Assembly (NCBI RefSeq): GCF_002994655.1
Contig: NZ_PPDL01000002.1
Location: 62,001-126,000 of the forward strand
DNA: 64,000 bases
Direction of reading: 5' to 3'
Origin: Corynebacterium sp. 13CS0277
Lineage (GTDB): Bacteria > Actinomycetota > Actinomycetes > Mycobacteriales > Mycobacteriaceae
Made by a program: the position numbers and the translations under genes. Below the pieces are notes generated by a model that was not told the origin of the DNA, did no database searches, and saw nothing but the letters and a program-made list of their open reading frames with translations. The first letter of the stretch is position 1, and the number at the start of each line of letters is the position of its first letter. Below, one piece after another: positions 29,924-38,125 of this stretch.

Positions 29924-30675
29924 GCCGTCCCTCCGCCTTTCAGCGGAATGTCATCCCCGTAAATCTTCCGCAGGAACACCTCGTCCTGATACAGCTTTTC
30001 CAGGGTTTGCCGAGCAAGCTGACAATGCTCCTGAACGCGGCCCTCACGCCGAGCCCCGTAGTGGGTAACCGCGATGCGACCCCGCGGGGAGTCGATCGCG
30101 ATCTGACAATTGTTCTGATTCCTTCCCGTTGCGTCGTAGTCAAGGTAATACGCCCCGGGCAACCAGGTATCTTCCGCGTCCCCAAAGAAGTTTTGGGGGA
30201 GGACGGTGGCGATTTCTTCGCGGTTGATGCCCTCGGCCAAGACTTCGGTTTCATCCCGGGGTCGTGTACCGGAATCCGGGCGGGAGCAGCTCCAGGATGT
30301 TTGGTCGAAGGTCAGCATCGCGAGTGGAGCGAACAGGGTGGGCTCCATGCCGATCTCGGCGTAGTGCTTCACCATCTCCTCGTCGCACACATTGACAAGC
30401 TCAAAGCCCTCATCGAACCTGCTGAAGCCATGAGGCAGACGCTCGTAGTCGACCTGCTCATGGAAGGGGATGTCCGGGCGGAGGCCCTGCGACGCAGCGC
30501 CGCGGTTGCTCTCCTCGGGAGGGGACGCAGGGTTGTCGTCTCTCTCCGGGGCGTCAGCCTGTGCGTGCCCGGCGGCGTGGTGCGCGGGAGGCGGTGGTGC
30601 CGCGCAGCCCGCTACTCCCCCGAGGGCCACAGCAGCGAGTGCTGTGGCGGCCACCGCGTGGCCGTATGTGGTCAT
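29920..30675 (-). CDS. Putative lipoprotein, first of a tandem pair
   Basis: 251 residues from ATG 30675 (MTTYGHAVAATALAAVALGG). A clear lipobox VAGC places the lipidated cysteine at about 24. A Pro/His/Ala linker follows, and then the same globular domain as the downstream copy, beginning DIPFHEQVDYERLPHGFSRF. The C-terminal half is nearly identical to that copy at DNA level, while the first third of the domain diverges, pointing to a recent duplication or gene conversion. Function unknown; probably cell-envelope. The longer frame to 30804 runs into a simple repeat and is not used. Confidence 0.8.
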   Translation of the reverse strand: MTTYGHAVAATALAAVALGGVAGCAAPPPPAHHAAGHAQADAPERDDNPASPPEESNRGAASQGLRPDIPFHEQVDYERLPHGFSRFDEGFELVNVCDEEMVKHYAEIGMEPTLFAPLAMLTFDQTSWSCSRPDSGTRPRDETEVLAEGINREEIATVLPQNFFGDAEDTWLPGAYYLDYDATGRNQNNCQIAIDSPRGRIAVTHYGARREGRVQEHCQLARQTLEKLYQDEVFLRKIYGDDIPLKGGGTA

Positions 30676-30696
30676 GGGTGGGTTCCCCCTTCTTCT

Positions 30697-30743
30697 GTCG
30701 TCCTTTGTCGTCGTCGTGGTGGTCGTGGTCGTGGTGTGGTGGC
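30697..30743. repeat. GTC/GTG simple repeat upstream of the lipoprotein pair
   Basis: Reiterated GTCGTCGTGGTGGTCGTGG-type sequence 22-68 bp before the ATG at 30675, in the expected promoter/leader zone. Length changes here could alter expression. The rest of 30744-31943 (1.2 kb) shows no convincing gene. Confidence 0.5.
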
Positions 30744-31157
30744 CCCCGGGGAGGTCACCGTTGTGGGGGTGTGCAGTCCCCACATCTGCCTCAGATGCCG
30801 CCACAGCGGCTGGTGCCGGTGCACGTGCCAGTGGTGTCTCCCCGCGACTGCCCCAACAGGCGCCGGTGTGGCTGGCGGTGTGCGTGTGCGTTGCATACGG
30901 GTGATGCGCCCGAGCCCCGAGTGTGGTTGTCTCCTGCCACCTGAGGTGGCGGAGTGCGACACAGCCTAAAGGCCGTGTGGGTGTGTTGTCTAGGGTTTTC
31001 TGCTGACAATGAGGTGTTTCACCCCCGTTGGAGGGTAATTCCAGATTCTTCCGCCACGCCTACGCCCTGAGATTCCTGCCGCTTGAGGTGCCGCAGCGGC
31101 ACTCCCAGTGGCATTCCACCGGGTGCGACACTCCGTCGGGCATGCGAAGACCTGCGA

Positions 31158-31229
31158 CTAGGCGACGCAGGCCTCGAACGGGATGGCAGCGCAGAGGACA
31201 GCGCCTGCGCACAGGACAGCAATTGTCAT
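31158..31229 (-). CDS. Possible 23-residue membrane peptide
   Basis: ATG 31229 is preceded by GGAAGG at a 5-nt spacing and encodes MTIAVLCAGAVLCAAIPFEA plus three residues, a single hydrophobic helix. The ribosome binding site is the only support, in an otherwise empty 1.2-kb region. Could be chance. Confidence 0.25.
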   Translation of the reverse strand: MTIAVLCAGAVLCAAIPFEACVA

Positions 31230-31943
31230 ACTCACCTTCCACACCCCAAGCACTGTGGCATCCTCCCGCCGAGCGGTTACCCCTGGCCGGGGAGATTTCT
31301 CCCACACTCCCCCACCCGCCCTGCGGGCGGCCGCACGACCCCGCAGGGCGCACCTGCAGCCCCGGCACTGCCGGTGCCGCACACGACCTCACACACGTCT
31401 ATGAACTGGGCGAATAGCCATGACAGCTCGCGCGTGCCACGTCGGGCACCCACCGCCCCAGCGGGGCGGGACGCACATCCTCCACGACGCGGTAGCGGGA
31501 GTGCAGTCCTGCTCACACCGGGCTCTGCGCCACCCCCACACGGCATTCACGGGCTGCGGCGATAGGGGCACAAACCTAGAGTGGAAACAGCCCGCGCACA
31601 CTGCGGCCCCTCACCACCACTCATCGGCCAGCCATAGCTTTCTTTTCTCCCCTCCCGCGCGTGCCCGTGGCAGGGGCGCAGAATGCACCTGCTGCCGGCC
31701 GGTGGGCTCGAGGCACACGCGCCCCACCCGGGCGCGCCCAGGGCACGCCGCTTACGGCGCACCGCCCACGGCGCACCGCCTGCGGCACCGCGCCCGCAGG
31801 GCAGCCCCGGGGCACTCCACATGGGACGCCCTGCACCTGGGTGCCAGCCGGACGGGATGACCATGGTGGTGAGTGTCGCGTGTGCGCCGCCCGGCTGCCA
31901 GTCGCACTGAGTGCTTCCCTGATGCAAGGAGAAAACCCTCGCC

Positions 31944-33287
31944 ATGAACTCGTCTACCCACACCACGACCCGCTCTGCTGGGGTGCGCCGCCGCTCCCTC
32001 GCGCTGGCGCTCGCCGTCACCACCGCCACCGGCATGGTGGCGGGCTCCGGCACCGCCCACGCCGGTTTCTCCGCCGTCACCACCGGCAGCGGGACAAACA
32101 TGAGCTGTGTCGTCAAGGGCGATAGCGCCTACGACTCTGCCCGCACGAACTGGCAGAAGGCCGTGACGAACGCCCACCGGGAACTCGTCGTCGCGATCGC
32201 GAACGACGCCCCGGAAGGCTCCTCCGCCTACCGGGAGCTCCACCCCTACCGCCAGGCTGCCGACGCGGGCACCCTCTCTCCGCAAGACAAGCAGAAGGTC
32301 GCTGCCCTGGAGCAGCAGCTCATCAACGACCTGGTCAGCGTCGGCTACACCCGGGAAGAGGCGTTGATGCTCACCACCGGCGACACCGGTGTGAACAACA
32401 AGCTGTACGACCGGCAGGTGGAATTCACCAAGAAGATCTCCGCCGCCACCAAGGCACGCAACTGGCGCGACAGCGCGCCGACGCTGGCGGCAGCCCAGGA
32501 CGAGTTTGCCCACTTCCTCGCCCACCCCTACAGCGACATCTACTCCATCACGAGCGCAAAGGCCCGCGCCCACGTCGATGCTGCGGAGCGCAGCATCGCC
32601 GCCGCGGCCGCCGACTACGCCCGCGAAGGCTCCTACGCCGCCCGCGCGGAAGCCATGATCAAGTGCCAGGATCTCACCGATGCGGCCAGCGGCCGTACCA
32701 GCACCCGGCCGACGGTGACGTCCACCCACCACCTCAACCCGACGACGGCGGCCCCGAAGCCCACCGCCGCCCCGGAGCCGACGAAGGCCCCCACCACCAA
32801 GCCCACCCCGACCGCGAAGCCGACGCAGCCCACGCCCACGCAGGCGAAGCCCACCGCCACCCAGGCAAAGCCGACCCAGGTGAAGCCCACGGAGAAGCCG
32901 GCACAGCCGAAGCCCACTGCTACCCAGGCCAAGCCCACCCAGGCGAAGCCCACGGAGCAGCCGGCACAGCCGAAGCCGAGCGCTACGCAGGCGAAGCCCA
33001 CCCAGGCAAAGCCGACGGCGACCCAGGCAAAGCCCACCGAGGCCAAGCCGAGCCAGGTGAAGCCGACCCAGGCTAAGCCCACCGCAACGCAGGCCAAGCC
33101 GAGCACCACCCCGGCCAAGCCCAGCGAGACGAAGACCTCCGAGATGCAGACCTCCGAGAAGCCCACCACCCCGCCGAGCAACGGCTCGCAGGGCGGCGTC
33201 ATCGCTGTCATCCTCGCACTGCTCGCAGGCCTGGGCGCACTGGGTGCGTTCCTCGCCCAGAGCGGCCTGGTGATCCTGCCGCTGTAA
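31944..33287 (+). CDS. Exported surface protein with KPT repeats and C-terminal anchor
   Basis: 447 residues from ATG 31944, with AAGGAG upstream. A Sec signal ends at GTAHA near residue 40. A helical extracellular domain (about 41-245, with C55 and C239 as a likely disulfide) is followed by a Pro/Lys/Thr stalk (about 260-405) made of irregular repeats such as TQAKPTQAKPT. The last 31 residues form one membrane segment with no basic tail and no LPXTG sequence, so anchoring is by the helix itself. Architecture resembles actinobacterial cell-surface stalk proteins; no adhesin domain is recognised. A strong hairpin follows. Confidence 0.85.
   Translation: MNSSTHTTTRSAGVRRRSLALALAVTTATGMVAGSGTAHAGFSAVTTGSGTNMSCVVKGDSAYDSARTNWQKAVTNAHRELVVAIANDAPEGSSAYRELHPYRQAADAGTLSPQDKQKVAALEQQLINDLVSVGYTREEALMLTTGDTGVNNKLYDRQVEFTKKISAATKARNWRDSAPTLAAAQDEFAHFLAHPYSDIYSITSAKARAHVDAAERSIAAAAADYAREGSYAARAEAMIKCQDLTDAASGRTSTRPTVTSTHHLNPTTAAPKPTAAPEPTKAPTTKPTPTAKPTQPTPTQAKPTATQAKPTQVKPTEKPAQPKPTATQAKPTQAKPTEQPAQPKPSATQAKPTQAKPTATQAKPTEAKPSQVKPTQAKPTATQAKPSTTPAKPSETKTSEMQTSEKPTTPPSNGSQGGVIAVILALLAGLGALGAFLAQSGLVILPL
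32760..33150 (+). repeat. Degenerate repeats encoding the KPT stalk
   Basis: Units of about 12-24 bp related to CAGGCGAAGCCCACC recur through this part of the 31944 gene. They are in frame, so gain or loss of units would change stalk length. Confidence 0.7.
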
Positions 33288-33319
33288 TCCAGCACCCCCT
33301 GCGCTGACGCGCACAGCAC

Positions 33320-33358
33320 AGCCCACGACCTCCCCTTACGCGGGGATGGTCGTGGGCT
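33320..33358 (+). terminator. Terminator after the KPT-repeat gene
   Basis: AGCCCACGACC (33320-33330) pairs with GGTCGTGGGCT (33348-33358), extended by TCCCC/GGGGA. The distance to the stop codon is 33 nt. Confidence 0.7.
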
Positions 33359-33505
33359 GCACGTGATTTCCCGACAACCCTGACCGCTTGCGCACCTACA
33401 CATCGATTTGTCCCTGATGGCCAACAAGGTGACTGCCCAGTAGCGTGTCGCGCAGGTCCGGTAAACGCAGTCCACACCCCCAGCGGAGCTAGAAATTGCT
33501 CAAAT

Positions 33506-33580
33506 TTGACACGCTGCCAACCGCCCTCAATAACGACTACCCGCACGCATGTTGACAACGGCCTCCGAAGAAATGATTAT
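33506..33580 (+). promoter_or_regulatory. Two candidate promoters for the first island gene
   Basis: First: TTGACA (33506-33511), 17 bp, AATAAC (33529-33534). Second: TTGACA (33551-33556), 18 bp, GATTAT (33575-33580), whose start point would fall at or next to ATG 33588, giving a leaderless mRNA. Both -35 boxes are perfect. The local sequence is AT-rich compared with the flanks. Confidence 0.5.
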
Positions 33581-33587
33581 TGTCACC

Positions 33588-34397
33588 ATGAGCGCAAAGA
33601 TAACCCACAGTCATGCGGTATTCGAAAAGTCATCGATGCCGGCTACTGCTATCACTGGATCCGAATTCGGGCATCTTGAGGAAGCCACCCTCCAGGCAGC
33701 AAAATGGATCCTTAAAAATTTTCCTAGTGAGGAACGGCTTCTCCTCGTCGCCGACGCCAGCGTCAGAGAGGAGCGCTTCTACAAGGATCTAGCACGCGAA
33801 GCAGGGTTCAAGGTCAACACCTTTCTCAAAAATCCCCCATCTTCCTTCCACGGCGCCGTACTGGCAGTACATGTCAACGGCAACGACATCTTCAACATCC
33901 CTCACCGTGGAGCGACAGCTGTGGCCGTCACACCATGGGGAGTCGAGAAGGATCCCGAGGATGGCCACCCCATCAACACATCAGGACTACAGCCCTGGGC
34001 CGTGGGAACGAGCGCCACAGTGATCGGTGGCCAACCGATCGATTGGCGGAATTCCTACGTCGTTGGCAACAAGGGTGCGCCGCAAGTCCTCACCCCGCTT
34101 CCGGCCGAAGCCGTAGAGCGCCTTGATCGCCTCTCCATGACGATTAACCTGGCGAATCCATTCAGCAGCTACTACGAAAAACGAGACATTGTCGGCACCC
34201 TAATGGGGATCCGAGATTACTATGGATCAATCGATCCCCTCGCCCTGGAGGCTTGGTCGTGGTCCCAAGACTGGCCCAATCGACGCAGGCAAGAGTTCAA
34301 GGAGCTCGCGCAGGCGGTAAAGGACTATAAGAAGCTGCAGGCGAACAGAAAGCCAATCAAGCCGATTCCGTTCAACCCACACAACCCCAAGGACTGA
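33588..34397 (+). CDS. Hypothetical protein at the head of the defence island
   Basis: 269 residues from ATG 33588 (MSAKITHSHAVFEKSSMPAT); in-frame ATGs at 33549 and 33573 are alternatives. No Shine-Dalgarno precedes any of them, and the best -10 box is 8 nt before 33588, which favours a leaderless start. No family is recognised. The middle has an alternating strand-like pattern (ERLLLVADASVREERFYKDL, GAVLAVHVNG) and the C-terminal 70 residues are Trp/Lys/Arg-rich and helical, ending in Pro/Asn-rich sequence. Base composition is lower in GC than the core genes. Its position just before the DISARM-like genes makes a defence link possible. Confidence 0.65.
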   Translation: MSAKITHSHAVFEKSSMPATAITGSEFGHLEEATLQAAKWILKNFPSEERLLLVADASVREERFYKDLAREAGFKVNTFLKNPPSSFHGAVLAVHVNGNDIFNIPHRGATAVAVTPWGVEKDPEDGHPINTSGLQPWAVGTSATVIGGQPIDWRNSYVVGNKGAPQVLTPLPAEAVERLDRLSMTINLANPFSSYYEKRDIVGTLMGIRDYYGSIDPLALEAWSWSQDWPNRRRQEFKELAQAVKDYKKLQANRKPIKPIPFNPHNPKD

Positions 34398-34497
34398 GGA
34401 GATGAAGGCCATCCCGGTGCCGTGATACCAGCAGTCGCCTCCTCCCCTCTCCGTTCAGAGCACAGCCTCCCCCTTCCACTGCAGATCCCCAAAAACA

Positions 34498-34835
34498 GGC
34501 GACGTAGCCTTCGGCGGGAAGAAGAATTTCTCCGACACCGGAGCACGCAACGGCGCCAGAGGCAAGCCCGCCACCGATGCCGACATCTTCAACGCTGTGC
34601 TGAACACATACGGGGTATCCGTGGAACGTTCTTCTACGTCTGTGACGAGGGTTTACGGGAACATCTCAGGCAATTTTTCCCTTCAGCACAGGCGGCCGGC
34701 CTCGTCGGAACCCACAAACAGTCAGGGTCCGAAGACGATGTCCCCAGCAAGCTCGAGAGCAACGTGGACTACGCGTCGCCGCAGGGCGACATCGCCTTCG
34801 GCTCAGGAGTTGAAGCGTTGCCCTCCAAGCGCTAA
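34498..34835 (+). pseudogene. Frameshifted remnant of a hypothetical gene
   Basis: A readable frame (DVAFGGKKNFSDTGARNGARG, then DADIFNAVLNTYGVSVE) runs to about 34,625. It seems to continue in another frame as FFYVCDEGLREHLRQFFPSA and ends GSGVEALPSKR at TAA 34833-34835. No start codon or ribosome binding site is evident. It looks like a decayed gene between the 33588 gene and the SNF2 helicase; no family recognised. The rest of 34398-35054 shows no other gene. Confidence 0.35.
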
Positions 34836-35054
34836 CCCGTTCCTCAAACCGGGCGCCTCGTCCACTCCGACCCCGGGTCGGAGTTCAGCACCGGTTAAGG
34901 CTTCCCTCCGGTAAGATTCTTTCCTAACGTTCCTTCGCCGAGCAAGCACGGCATTCCTTCAGTTGATGTGTCCAGCTGACGTTGACTGTGGGTTTTGGCT
35001 AGCAATCGCGCAGTGCGGCGAAGACTGAAAAGACCCCCACATCTGAGGACCCTT

Positions 35055-38000
35055 GTGACCGCTTCCGCCACCAGCAACGCACTTGCCCCCGGCATGATCA
35101 TTGAAGCCCGCGACGAAGAGTGGCTCATCACTGAAGCCAAGCCCTCTCGGCGTGGGCAGCGGCTCAAGGTCCGTGGAGTATCCGAGTTCGTTCGTGATGA
35201 GGTCGCTACTTTCTACACCGAGCTAGACCCCAGCATCACGCCACTCGACGCGGACGGGGTCACACTGAAGCTCGACACTTCCCCGCGATACCGGCACACA
35301 CGACTGTGGATCGAAACCAATCTGCGCAAGACTCCTGAGTCGATTCTCAACAACCACCTCACGGTCTCCAAGGGCGCGCTCGTCGATGTCCTGGATTACC
35401 AGCGCCAGGCGGTCGAGAAAGCACTGTCGCCTCAAAACGTGCGGCCCCGCATTCTCCTCGCAGATGCGGTGGGCTTGGGCAAGACAATCGAGATCGGGAT
35501 GATCCTCTCCGAGCTGGTGCAACGAGGGCGCGGCGACCGCATCCTCATCGTGTCTCCCAAGCACGTGCTGGAGCAGATGCAGAAGGAAATGTGGAATCGT
35601 TTCGCACTGCCTTTTGTGCGCCTGGATACGGCGGGCATTCAGAAGGTGCGCCAGAAGCTGCCCGCGACCCGTAATCCTTTCTCCTACTTCAACCGCGCCA
35701 TCATCTCGATCGACACGTTGAAGATGCCGAAGTACCGCTCCTACCTGGAAAAGAGCCAGTGGGATGCCGTCGTTATCGACGAGGCGCACAACCTCACCAA
35801 CACAGACACTCAGAACAACGATCTCGCCCGCCTGCTGGCACCGCGTACTGAGGCGCTCATCTTGGCGAGTGCGACGCCGCACAACGGCAAGAGCGAGTCG
35901 TTCGCTGAGTTGATTCGTTTGCTGGATCCTGCGGCGGTTGCTCCTGACGACACCATCTCGAAGGTGGCTATCGACCGGTTGGTGGTGCGCCGTCACCGCT
36001 ACTCCCCCGAGGTGTCCTCCGTCGTGGGTGAGCAGTGGGCGGAGCGTGCCGAGCCGGAGAACAAGCTCGTTGAGCCTTCCGTGCAGGAACAGCGCCTTGC
36101 TGACGAGTTGCGGGCTGTGTGGCTGGGTGACAACAGTCCGAGTGTCTCGCGACTGTTCCCGTGGTCGTTGTTTAAGGCTTCTCTGTCTTCCCCGCTCGCG
36201 TTGCTGGAAACGATCGACAACCGCCGTCACACGCTCCAGCAGAACATCGCTGATGCCGCGACGAATAGCAAAGTCGACGCGGAGCAGTGCCGTGCCGAGC
36301 TCGCCGCGCTGGAGGAGCTTCGCCGTCTGGCGGCAGAACTCACCTACGCAGAAGGCGCGGATGCGTTGACGGAGGATGGCGTCACAGAGGACGCGGCTCT
36401 CGACTTCAGCCGGTCGAACAAGTTCGCCGCCTTGGTCGACTACCTCACCGAGATCGGAGTGAAAAAGGGGTCCTCCACCCGAGCCGTGATCTTCGTTGAG
36501 CGACGCAAGTCCATTGAGTGGCTCAAGGCTGGCCTGGAGCAGAAGCTCACCCTGGGCAAAGATGCCATCGACGTGATGCATGGTGGGCTCAGCGATGAAG
36601 AGCAAATGCAGGTAGTTGAGCGTTTCAAGCAGGGCAACAGCAAAACCCGCATCCTCATCACGGGCGACATCGCGAGTGAGGGCGTGAACTTGCACGCCGA
36701 ATGCCACCATCTGATCCACTACGACATCCCGTGGTCGCTGATTCGAGTTCAGCAGCGCAACGGCCGGATCGATCGCTACCAGCAGAGGAAGAACCCGGTA
36801 ATCGCCACCCTGTTGCTGGACACCACGAGTGGCTTCGAAGGCACGGACACCCAGGGACGTGCAGGCGATGTGTCGATTTTGACCCGACTCATGGAGCGTG
36901 AGCGCGAGGCTAATGAACGCCTCGGCGACGTCGCCTCCATCATGGGCAAGTACAACGAGAAGGCCGAAGAGGACGCCATCCGCGACGTCCTCGCCGGAAA
37001 GACCTCCTTCGAAGACGCTGTGCCCGACATCGACTCGGCTCAGGCGGGAGGATTCCTTGCCCTTCTGCGCGGAAGTAATCCTTTGGACGATGCCGCAACC
37101 GGCGCTGCCTCCGAGCCGGACAGCACGAGCAACTCCTCCGGCACCTCCCCCCGTCGCGTGGCTCATGCATCGCTGTACCCGAATGAGAGTAGCTTCCTCC
37201 TCGATGCGTTGAACGAAGCGTTCGATAGCCGCCCGCACAACGATGTCGAGGCCGGCGGCGTGAGCCTTGTCGAAAGCTCCCCCACCATCACGCTGTGCCC
37301 TCCCCCGGATTTGCAGCGGCGCTTTGAATTCCTCCCCGACGACTACGTCAGCGACAACGAGATCCTCAAGAGCTTGCAGTTGACCGGCGACCCTGTCGCC
37401 GGTGGCCAATTCGTGGAAGATGCCCGCAAGGGTAAGGGCACTAAGAACAACTGGCCCCACACGCACTTCCTCGGCCCGCTTCACCCGGTGTCCGACTGGG
37501 CGGTCGACCGCGCGCTCAGCAGCATGCGCCGCCAAGAGACCCCAGTGGTTCGCGGCAACGTCAACGCCCCCACGATCCTCATCATGGGAACCTTGTCCAA
37601 CCAGCTTGGACAAACAATTTCCCGCGCGTTTCTGCAGTACACCATCGCTGATGACGGCACGATCCGCGCCGGCGGTGTCACCGACGCTGACGCCGTCACC
37701 CATATGCTGGGTGTCATGCCCACCATCGCCGATATCCACACCTGGTTCAAAACCGTGGGCTTGAGCGACAAGGACCTGTCCAACCGCCCGATCGACGATG
37801 CCGCTTTCGAGGACAACTTCCTCCCCGTGTTCAAGGCAGGCGTGGAGAACGCGCTCACCGCAGCCAACGGCTTCATGAGTTCCGTCGTGATGGAAAGCGC
37901 CAAGGAGGACACGGCCACCTACGTGCACTCCCAGGAGGCTCGCCTCGACGCCTGGCTCGAGACCCCGGCTCCCTCCACGGGGCGCAAATACAAAGAACAC

Positions 38001-38120
38001 CGCAAGCGGGTCCAGCAGTATCGTGATATCGCTACCCGGATTGAACCAGAAAGCGCCCGTGTGAAGCCCCTCGTCCTCCTCGTTCCGCACAACTTCGACG
38101 CCACCCGGAAGGCGGTCTAA
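35055..38120 (+). CDS. SNF2-family helicase, DrmD-like
   Basis: 1021 residues from GTG 35055 (GAGGA 6 nt upstream). The longer frame from TTG 34995 lacks a binding site. A superfamily-2 ATPase of the SNF2 type: Walker A in ADAVGLGKT (136-144), DEAH at 242-245, motif III in ASATPHNG, and the second RecA domain with TGDIASEGVNLH and QQRNGRIDRYQQ (about 566-577). The C-terminal 350 residues have no named domain. A SNF2 helicase directly followed by an Eco57I/PglX-type methyltransferase is the drmD-drmMI arrangement of class 1 DISARM. That attribution is by architecture only. The next gene starts 5 nt after the stop, so they form an operon. Confidence 0.88.
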   Translation: MTASATSNALAPGMIIEARDEEWLITEAKPSRRGQRLKVRGVSEFVRDEVATFYTELDPSITPLDADGVTLKLDTSPRYRHTRLWIETNLRKTPESILNNHLTVSKGALVDVLDYQRQAVEKALSPQNVRPRILLADAVGLGKTIEIGMILSELVQRGRGDRILIVSPKHVLEQMQKEMWNRFALPFVRLDTAGIQKVRQKLPATRNPFSYFNRAIISIDTLKMPKYRSYLEKSQWDAVVIDEAHNLTNTDTQNNDLARLLAPRTEALILASATPHNGKSESFAELIRLLDPAAVAPDDTISKVAIDRLVVRRHRYSPEVSSVVGEQWAERAEPENKLVEPSVQEQRLADELRAVWLGDNSPSVSRLFPWSLFKASLSSPLALLETIDNRRHTLQQNIADAATNSKVDAEQCRAELAALEELRRLAAELTYAEGADALTEDGVTEDAALDFSRSNKFAALVDYLTEIGVKKGSSTRAVIFVERRKSIEWLKAGLEQKLTLGKDAIDVMHGGLSDEEQMQVVERFKQGNSKTRILITGDIASEGVNLHAECHHLIHYDIPWSLIRVQQRNGRIDRYQQRKNPVIATLLLDTTSGFEGTDTQGRAGDVSILTRLMEREREANERLGDVASIMGKYNEKAEEDAIRDVLAGKTSFEDAVPDIDSAQAGGFLALLRGSNPLDDAATGAASEPDSTSNSSGTSPRRVAHASLYPNESSFLLDALNEAFDSRPHNDVEAGGVSLVESSPTITLCPPPDLQRRFEFLPDDYVSDNEILKSLQLTGDPVAGGQFVEDARKGKGTKNNWPHTHFLGPLHPVSDWAVDRALSSMRRQETPVVRGNVNAPTILIMGTLSNQLGQTISRAFLQYTIADDGTIRAGGVTDADAVTHMLGVMPTIADIHTWFKTVGLSDKDLSNRPIDDAAFEDNFLPVFKAGVENALTAANGFMSSVVMESAKEDTATYVHSQEARLDAWLETPAPSTGRKYKEHRKRVQQYRDIATRIEPESARVKPLVLLVPHNFDATRKAV

Positions 38121-38125
38121 CCACC

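Noticed and set aside
35223..38090. 955-codon minus-strand frame
   Set aside because: Exact shadow of the SNF2 helicase, which has all motifs in the sense frame.
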